From Halorubrum sp. SD626R (GTDB lineage Archaea; Halobacteriota; Halobacteria; Halobacteriales; Haloferacaceae): DNA of 45,217 nucleotides. The notes below the pieces were generated by a model. It did not search any database and had not been told where the DNA came from. It saw only the letters and a program-made list of their open reading frames with translations. Position 1 is the stretch's first letter, and each line of letters starts with the position of its first letter. The position numbers and the translations under genes are program-made. Of this stretch, positions 40,552-45,217 are shown piece after piece. The stretch covers positions 1 to 45,217 of the forward strand of contig NZ_CVRT01000021.1 in NCBI RefSeq assembly GCF_001261915.1, written 5' to 3'.

Positions 40552-41034
40552 TTACAGATCGTACCGGTCGACGATGTCGGTGAGCTGTTCGCGCCGGCCG
40601 TCGATCGCCTCCTCGCGGAGCGCCTCCTCCTCCGGCGTCGGACAAGTTAGATCCGGGACGCCCGCCGGGGCGCCCTCGTCGTCGAGCGCGACGAACGTGA
40701 AGTAGGAGGTCGTCGTGCGACGCTCCTCGTCGGTCCGGGGGTTCTCCGCGCGCACGTCGACCTTCACGTCGAGGCTCGTGCGGCCGACGTTGAACACGTA
40801 CCCCTCGATGACGGCGACCTCTCCCATCTCGATGGGCGCGATGAAGTCGACGTGGTCCATCGAGGCGGTGACCACCTGCCGGTTCGCGAAGCGCATCCCG
40901 GCGATGGCGCCGCAGATGTCCATCCAGTGGAGGACCGCGCCCCCGAGCGCCCGGCCGAGGTTGTTCGTGTCGTTCGGCAGCAGCATCTCGGTCATCTCGG
41001 TGTACGACTCCGCGACGGTCGCCGTCTCGTCCAT
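40552..41034 (-). CDS. Acyl-CoA thioesterase (hotdog fold)
   Basis: This 160-residue enzyme is of the BACH/YciA type that hydrolyses acyl-CoA. The conserved segment NDTNNLGRALGGAVLHWMD contains the catalytic-type Asn and Asp residues. FANRQVVTASMDHVDFIAP and VNVGRTSLDVKVDV follow. A charged C-terminal tail of about 35 residues closes the chain. Its chain-length preference cannot be inferred. It is convergent with the GIY-YIG gene, 19 bases away. Confidence 0.88.
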   Translation of the reverse strand: MDETATVAESYTEMTEMLLPNDTNNLGRALGGAVLHWMDICGAIAGMRFANRQVVTASMDHVDFIAPIEMGEVAVIEGYVFNVGRTSLDVKVDVRAENPRTDEERRTTTSYFTFVALDDEGAPAGVPDLTCPTPEEEALREEAIDGRREQLTDIVDRYDL

Positions 41035-41098
41035 ACCGGAGGGTGGACGGGCGGGCGACTTGAACCTCCGGCTCTCGGGAACGGCGTTCGTCGCGGCG

Positions 41099-41551
41099 TC
41101 AGGACCCCTCCGGCGGCCCGTCGTCGAAGTGAACGGAGTCGGGGGAACGGCCGGCCTCGTCGACCACCTCGTCGGAGACGACGATGGGGCAGTCGATCCG
41201 CACGGCGAGCGCGAGCGCGTCGGAGGGGCGCGCGTCGAAGACGAACCGCTCCGGCTCGCCGTCCTCGTAGCGCTCCGCGTCGACCTTCGCGTAGAAGGTG
41301 CCGTCGCGGAGGTCGTCGATCCGGACGCGGTCGATCGCCCCGCCGAACTCGGTGAGGATATCGACGAGCAGGTCGTGCGTCAGCGGCCGGTCGAACGGCT
41401 CGCCCTCTAACGCCATCCCGATCGACTGCGCCTGGTCGGCGCTGACGAAGATCGGGACGTACTCGTCTCGGACCGAGAGGATGACCGCCGGCACGTCGCC
41501 GCCCGGCGCGGAGCCCGCTCCGACCCCGACAACCTCGGCTTCGTGTTCCAT
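41099..41551 (-). CDS. Bifunctional nuclease family protein (DUF151)
   Basis: This 150-residue protein is of the BFN/DUF151 family, originally described as having RNase and DNase activity in plants. The family marks are FVSADQAQSIGMALEGEPFDRPLTHDLL and the conserved RPSDALALAVRIDCPIVVSDEV. Length is normal. Its start at 41551 (MEHEAEVVG) is chosen because a TATA-like ATGAATAGC/GCTATTCAT lies at 41574-41582 on the minus strand, about 27 nt upstream. Confidence 0.88.
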   Translation of the reverse strand: MEHEAEVVGVGAGSAPGGDVPAVILSVRDEYVPIFVSADQAQSIGMALEGEPFDRPLTHDLLVDILTEFGGAIDRVRIDDLRDGTFYAKVDAERYEDGEPERFVFDARPSDALALAVRIDCPIVVSDEVVDEAGRSPDSVHFDDGPPEGS

Positions 41552-41573
41552 ACCGGACCGTGGTGGCGGCGGC

Positions 41574-41582
41574 ATGAATAGC
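41574..41582 (-). promoter_or_regulatory. TATA-like box of the bifunctional nuclease gene
   Basis: GCTATTCAT on the minus strand, about 27 nt upstream of ATG 41551. Confidence 0.5.
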
Positions 41583-41690
41583 TGTCCCACGGGGGCCGCC
41601 GGCGAGCGCGCGGGGCGTCCGCTCGCGTCTTGGCGGTCCGGTCGCTCACTCCCCGCTCGTCCGGTCGCTCGGGCCTCGGCGGTCCGGCGC

Positions 41691-42392
41691 CTACGCCTCG
41701 GCGACCCGGTACCAGTACGCCCACGCGAGCGTGAACACGAGCGCCGCACCGAGGAAGAAGACGACGCCGGGTTCGAGCGCGGAGACGGCGTACTCGGCCA
41801 GTGGGTCGACGACGTACTCGACCGTTCCGTCGATGGCCTCGCCGCCGCCCGCGTCGGCGTCGGCCCCTCCGCCGTCGCCGCCGGCCTGCTCGGCGGTGAC
41901 GCCCGCGTCGTCTCCCCCGCTCCCGGTCGTGGTCGTCACGCGGGCCGTCGGGCCCGCGACCGCGAGGAGGCGCTGCGCGACGACGGCAGCGAGCGCGATG
42001 AGCGCGTACCCGCCGAGCAGCCGCGTCAGCGCGCTCTTGATCCCGGTCGACTCCTCCTCGCCGCCGGCGAACAGCACGAGGGGCTCGTCCGCGGCGGCGT
42101 ACACGTCCATCTCGCGGCCCTTCTCGGAGTAGGTGGTGTCGACGACGTCGACGAGGTCGGCGCCGTCGAGCTTCGAGAGGTGGTACTGCACGTTCTGGAG
42201 CGACGTGTCGACCTCGGCCGCGAGCTCCGACTTCGTCGCCGGCTCGTCGTGGAGGTGGGTGAGGATCTCGCGGGCCGTCTCTGATCCGAGCGCGGCGATG
42301 AGGTCGTCCGCGTCCTCGTCGTCGACGCCCACGACCCGCGGCTCCCGGTCCTCGGGAGTCGCGTCGGGCAGGGAGGGCAACAGCCGCGACAT
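41691..42392 (-). CDS. Membrane-anchored winged-helix transcription regulator
   Basis: This 233-residue protein has an N-terminal ArsR-like winged helix (residues about 30-95: ALGSETAREILTHLHDEPATKSELAAEVDTSLQNVQYHLSKLDGADL). A first membrane helix lies at about 126-146 and a second at about 209-227. Between them is a 60-residue Gly/Asp/Ala-rich acidic loop, expected outside the cell. The DNA-binding part would remain in the cytoplasm, and the loop could act as sensor. A TATA-like element (42415-42425) sits 27 nt upstream of the ATG. It diverges from a TraB-like membrane protein gene 109 bases away. Confidence 0.82.
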   Translation of the reverse strand: MSRLLPSLPDATPEDREPRVVGVDDEDADDLIAALGSETAREILTHLHDEPATKSELAAEVDTSLQNVQYHLSKLDGADLVDVVDTTYSEKGREMDVYAAADEPLVLFAGGEEESTGIKSALTRLLGGYALIALAAVVAQRLLAVAGPTARVTTTTGSGGDDAGVTAEQAGGDGGGADADAGGGEAIDGTVEYVVDPLAEYAVSALEPGVVFFLGAALVFTLAWAYWYRVAEA

Positions 42393-42414
42393 GACCGCCG
42401 ATTCGCGCCGTGAG

Positions 42415-42425
42415 GATACAAATTT
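42415..42425 (-). promoter_or_regulatory. TATA-like box of the membrane-anchored regulator
   Basis: AAATTTGTATC on the minus strand, about 27 nt upstream of ATG 42392. Confidence 0.5.
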
Positions 42426-42469
42426 GTTGGATCGGCGACGACCCCGGCCGCCCGCTACCGACTCACAAA

Positions 42470-42477
42470 CCCTAAAC
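42470..42477 (+). promoter_or_regulatory. TATA-like box of the TraB-like gene
   Basis: CCCTAAAC lies about 28 nt upstream of ATG 42502. Confidence 0.5.
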
Positions 42478-42501
42478 GCGGCGAGAGGGTACGTCCCGCC
42501 A

Positions 42502-44292
42502 ATGACAGAGACGCCAGGGGGCCCCGACGGCGCGTCCGCGCCCCCGACGGCGAGCGACCCCTCGGCCGCGCTCGGTCCAGACGGGGACGGCGGGTCCGTC
42601 GGCGACGGCGGCGACTCGACCGGCTCCGTGACGGTCGTCGGCACCGCCCACGTCTCCGAGCGCTCCGTCGACGAGGTCGAGGCGGCGATCGAGCGCGAGC
42701 GCCCCGACGTCGTCGCCGTCGAGCTCGACGAGGGCCGCTACCGCCAGCTCCAGGGCGAGACCCCGGACGACCTCGACGCGGGCGACCTCCTGCGGGGGAA
42801 CACCGTCTTCCAGTTCCTCGCGTACTGGATGCTCTCGTACGTCCAGACCCGGCTCGGCGAGCGCTTCGACATCGAGCCCGGCGCGGACATGCGCGCGGCG
42901 ATCGACGTCGCCGAGGGGCTCGGGATCGACGTCGCCCTCGTCGACCGGGACATCCAGACGACGATCCAGCGCTTCTGGGCCCGGATGACGGTCACGGAGA
43001 AGCTCCGGATGGTCGGCGGGCTCGCGTTCGGCGTCACCGACTCGCGGGTCGTCGGCGTGCTCGCGGGGCTGTTCGTCGGGCTCCTCGCGGGCCCGGCGAT
43101 CGGGCTGTTCGGCGGCGCCCTCGGAGTCACGAGCGCGCTGCTGACGAGCGTGACCGCCGGCGTCCTCGTCGCCGTCGCCGTCGGGGTCGCCGTCGATCAG
43201 GTCGGGAAGCTGGCGCTCTCGCCCGACGGCCGGCTCTACGCGGCGAGCGGACTCGGCGTCGCCGCCGGGCTCGCCGCGGCGGCCTCCGGCGTCGCGAACG
43301 GGCTCGTCTCGGCGACCCTCGGCGGCTTCGCCGTGACGGCGATCGGCAGCCTCGGGATCGGGATCTCGCTCGGGCTGACGCTCGGCGTCGCCGTGGCGGC
43401 GCTGCTCGGGCTGGCCGGCCGCGGAGGGGAGCCGGAACACGGCGGCATCGAGGAGCTCGGCGTCGATGAGCTCACCGACACCGACGTGGTGACGATGATG
43501 ATGGAGGAGTTCCGCCAGTTCTCGCCGGGCGGCGCCGAGGCGCTCATCGACGAGCGCGACGCGTTCATCGCCCACCGGCTCGTCGCCCTCCGCGAGGCCG
43601 GCAAGGACGTCGTCGCCGTCGTCGGCGCGGGCCATCAGGCGGGGATCGAGGGGTACCTCGCGAACCCCGAGACGCTCCCGCCAATGGAGGGGCTCGTCGG
43701 CCGCGAGCGGGGCGGGAGCAGGCTGCCGTGGAAGAAGGCGATCGGCTACGCGATCACCGTCGGCTTCGTCGGCTTCTTCGTCCTGCTCGCGCTGGCGGGC
43801 GTCGAGAACGCGTTCCTCTTCCGGCTGTTCGGCGCGTGGTTCCTGATCAACGGGGCCTTCGCGTTCGCCTTCGCGAAGGTCGCCGGCGCGCGGTGGACCT
43901 CTGCGGGCGTCGGCGGCGCGGTCGCGTGGATGACCTCGATCAACCCGGTGCTCGCGCCCGGCTGGTTCACCGGCTACGTCGAGCTCAGAACCCTCACGGT
44001 GAACGTCGGAGACATCGGGACGCTCAACGACCTGCTCACGGACGAGACGCTGTCGCCGTGGGAGCTGGTCTCGTCGATGCTCGACGTCCCCCTGTTCAAG
44101 CTCATCGTCGTCGTCGCGATGACGAACGTCGGCAGCATCGTCGCCAGCTTCCTCTTCGCGGTCTACGTGATCCCGGCGATGTTCGGCGCCGAGGTCGGCG
44201 GCGTCGACGAGGTGGGTCGACTGCTGATCGACGGCGCCGGCACCGGCGCCGAGCTGATCCGAGGCGTCCTCCTCGGCGGAGGCGGCGCGTGA
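42502..44292 (+). CDS. TraB domain membrane protein
   Basis: This 596-residue protein is related to TraB/PrgY, which are pheromone-processing or shutdown factors with a Tiki-like fold. After an acidic, Gly-rich N-terminus the first conserved histidine motif GTAH is at 47-50, with the acidic motif VELDEGRYRQL near 73-83. The second, GAGH, is at about 375-378. Between them (about 183-308) lies a long Gly/Ala/Val-rich hydrophobic block that inserts several membrane segments into the domain. Further hydrophobic helices follow from about 410. Catalysis by the family is proposed to be proteolytic but not proven here. An M50-type protease gene follows 26 bases on. Confidence 0.85.
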   Translation: MTETPGGPDGASAPPTASDPSAALGPDGDGGSVGDGGDSTGSVTVVGTAHVSERSVDEVEAAIERERPDVVAVELDEGRYRQLQGETPDDLDAGDLLRGNTVFQFLAYWMLSYVQTRLGERFDIEPGADMRAAIDVAEGLGIDVALVDRDIQTTIQRFWARMTVTEKLRMVGGLAFGVTDSRVVGVLAGLFVGLLAGPAIGLFGGALGVTSALLTSVTAGVLVAVAVGVAVDQVGKLALSPDGRLYAASGLGVAAGLAAAASGVANGLVSATLGGFAVTAIGSLGIGISLGLTLGVAVAALLGLAGRGGEPEHGGIEELGVDELTDTDVVTMMMEEFRQFSPGGAEALIDERDAFIAHRLVALREAGKDVVAVVGAGHQAGIEGYLANPETLPPMEGLVGRERGGSRLPWKKAIGYAITVGFVGFFVLLALAGVENAFLFRLFGAWFLINGAFAFAFAKVAGARWTSAGVGGAVAWMTSINPVLAPGWFTGYVELRTLTVNVGDIGTLNDLLTDETLSPWELVSSMLDVPLFKLIVVVAMTNVGSIVASFLFAVYVIPAMFGAEVGGVDEVGRLLIDGAGTGAELIRGVLLGGGGA

Positions 44293-44306
44293 CCCGACCC
44301 GCGCCG

Positions 44307-44314
44307 GGAGGTGA
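44307..44314 (+). promoter_or_regulatory. Shine-Dalgarno sequence of the M50 gene
   Basis: GGAGGTGA is a full anti-16S match ending three bases before the GTG at 44318. It is one of few strong ribosome-binding sites in the window and decides this start inside the operon. Confidence 0.7.
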
Positions 44315-44317
44315 CGC

Positions 44318-44986
44318 GTGAGCTCGACCTTCCGGGGGCGCCGGATCGCCGGCCTCTACTTCAGCGGCGCGGAGCTGCGGGACCTGCTCGTGGCGTGGCT
44401 CGCGCTCGGGGTCGCGTTCACGCTCTTCTTCGTGAACGGGACGGCCGGCTTCGACCGGCTGCTGGCTGCCGGCGTCGTCCCGCCGCTGCTCGTCGGCCTG
44501 CTCACCGCGGGCGTCGCGTTCCTCCTCCACGAGATCGCCCACAAGGTCGTCGCGGTCCGCTACGACCAGGTGGCCGAGTTCCGGGCGGACAACAGCATGC
44601 TGTTCCTGGCCGTAATGAGCTCGCTCCTCGGGTTCATCTTCGCCGCGCCGGGCGCGGTCCACCACCGCGGCCGGCTGACGCCGCGGGAGCACGGCCACAT
44701 CGCGCTCGCGGGCCCGGTCGTCAACCTCCTGCTCGCGCTCGTCTTCCTTCCGGCGCTCCTGCTCGGCCCCGTCGTCGGGAGCCCGGTGGTCACGCTGATC
44801 GGCTCCCGCGGGATCGCGATCAACGTCTTCCTCGCGGCGTTCAACCTGATCCCGTACGGCCCCCTCGACGGGAAGACCGTGCTCGACTGGAGCAAGGCGA
44901 CCTGGGCCGGCTTCTTCCTCGTCTCTGCGGCGCTCACGGTCGGGCTCGTCTTCGTCGGCGGGCTCGGCTTCGGCGGGCCGTTCTGA
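44318..44986 (+). CDS. M50-type (site-2 protease-like) membrane metalloprotease
   Basis: This 222-residue integral membrane protein has H71-E72-IA-H75 in a hydrophobic segment, the zinc-binding HExxH of intramembrane M50 proteases. The partner motif NLIPYGPLDGKTV follows, with Asp184 as the third zinc ligand. Both motifs lie in or near membrane helices, and six helices are predicted. It could cleave a membrane-anchored protein within the bilayer. There is no PDZ domain. It follows the TraB-like gene in the same orientation with a strong ribosome-binding site. Confidence 0.87.
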   Translation: MSSTFRGRRIAGLYFSGAELRDLLVAWLALGVAFTLFFVNGTAGFDRLLAAGVVPPLLVGLLTAGVAFLLHEIAHKVVAVRYDQVAEFRADNSMLFLAVMSSLLGFIFAAPGAVHHRGRLTPREHGHIALAGPVVNLLLALVFLPALLLGPVVGSPVVTLIGSRGIAINVFLAAFNLIPYGPLDGKTVLDWSKATWAGFFLVSAALTVGLVFVGGLGFGGPF

Positions 44987-45053
44987 GGCGGGCGTCGCGG
45001 TCGTCGGTGACAGACCTCCCGGACGGCCGCACCCGTCCTATCGGGAACGGTGC

Positions 45054-45061
45054 GCTTTTGC
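45054..45061 (+). promoter_or_regulatory. TATA-like box of the last gene
   Basis: GCTTTTGC lies about 27 nt upstream of the ATG at 45085. It indicates a separate leaderless transcript after the M50 gene. Confidence 0.45.
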
Positions 45062-45084
45062 TCCGCGGCCGTCCCTCCACACAC

Positions 45085-45217
45085 ATGACCGAGGGCGACG
45101 CCGGGGACGACGGAGGCGCGAGCGGGAGCGACGGGCAACCGACGGGCGCGGGCGATGAGGAGCCGACGGGCGCGGGCGATGAGGAGCCGACGGGCGCGGG
45201 CGATGAGGAGCCGACGG
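45085..45217 (+). CDS. 5' end of an acidic repeat-containing protein, cut off by the window
   Basis: An ATG about 27 nt after a TATA-like element opens a frame of MTEGDAGDDGGASGSDGQ, then repeats of the octapeptide GAGDEEPT. The window ends within this repeat tract, so the rest of the protein and its function are unseen. An acidic, disordered N-terminus of this kind is often found on haloarchaeal membrane or regulatory proteins. Confidence 0.6.
   Translation, partial: MTEGDAGDDGGASGSDGQPTGAGDEEPTGAGDEEPTGAGDEEPT
45139..45217 (+). repeat. Perfect 24-bp tandem repeat, at least 3.3 copies
   Basis: Three identical 24-bp units occupy 45139-45210, followed by seven bases of a fourth at the window end. 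Each unit encodes GAGDEEPT in the frame of the gene at 45085. No base differs between copies, which points to recent expansion or ongoing slippage. The true copy number lies outside the window. Confidence 0.9.

Overview
The window is chromosomal DNA from an extremely halophilic archaeon (class Halobacteria), most likely Halorubrum or a close relative. The DNA is very GC-rich and the predicted proteins are strongly acidic. Many genes start at or within a few bases of their predicted transcript start, about 27 nt downstream of a TATA-like box. Many product families are typical of haloarchaea: PilB3/PilC3, aCPSF1/FttA, PsmA, RNase P protein subunits, SBDS, TFS, GlpABC and DICT-domain proteins. 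The genus is an inference; no rRNA gene is present to settle it. I saw no transposase, CRISPR array, rRNA gene or convincing replication origin.

Layout. Bases 1-53 are the 3' part of a tRNA-Arg(CCT), followed by a patch of degenerate tRNA-3'-end copies and repeats. Bases 1079-9564 form one tightly overlapping operon: the type IV pilus ATPase PilB3, the membrane platform PilC3 and five successive pilin-like proteins, with a divergent DUF1405 membrane protein upstream. Bases 9625-15302 carry housekeeping genes: AlaX alanyl-tRNA editing, transcription factor S, two unrecognised proteins, a secreted protein, methylglyoxal synthase and the termination ribonuclease FttA (aCPSF1). Bases 15305-18926, on the minus strand, hold a short-chain dehydrogenase and an operon of RNase P component 3, a methyltransferase, RNase P component 2 and the proteasome alpha subunit. 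Bases 19053-23699 hold membrane proteins, a DUF357 protein, a 480-bp non-coding repeat, phosphoglycolate phosphatase and a Cdc6/Orc1-like ATPase with an altered Walker B motif.

Bases 23810-31588 are a glycerol catabolism locus. glpK and a novel-looking duplicated membrane protein run leftward. glpA, glpB and glpC (glycerol-3-phosphate dehydrogenase) run rightward from a 407-bp divergent control region. Glycerol would enter the cell, be phosphorylated by GlpK and be oxidised to dihydroxyacetone phosphate by GlpABC at the membrane, with electrons passing to quinone. The membrane protein has no aquaporin-type motifs but does have a clear internal duplication, so it is the best candidate here for an uncharacterised transporter.

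Bases 31726-36030 hold a DICT-domain protein, a CRTAC1/ASPIC-UnbV protein, a small zinc-ribbon protein, SBDS and a YbaK-type deacylase. Bases 36173-39124 are a zinc/manganese-type ABC importer (binding protein, ATPase, permease) behind a perfect palindrome that looks like a metalloregulator operator. Bases 39222-41551 hold small enzymes: DCC thiol oxidoreductase, GIY-YIG nuclease, hotdog thioesterase and bifunctional-nuclease family protein. Bases 41691-44986 pair a membrane-anchored winged-helix regulator with a divergent TraB-like membrane protein and an M50-type membrane protease, which may be a signalling unit. The window ends inside a gene whose 5' end is a perfect 24-bp tandem repeat.
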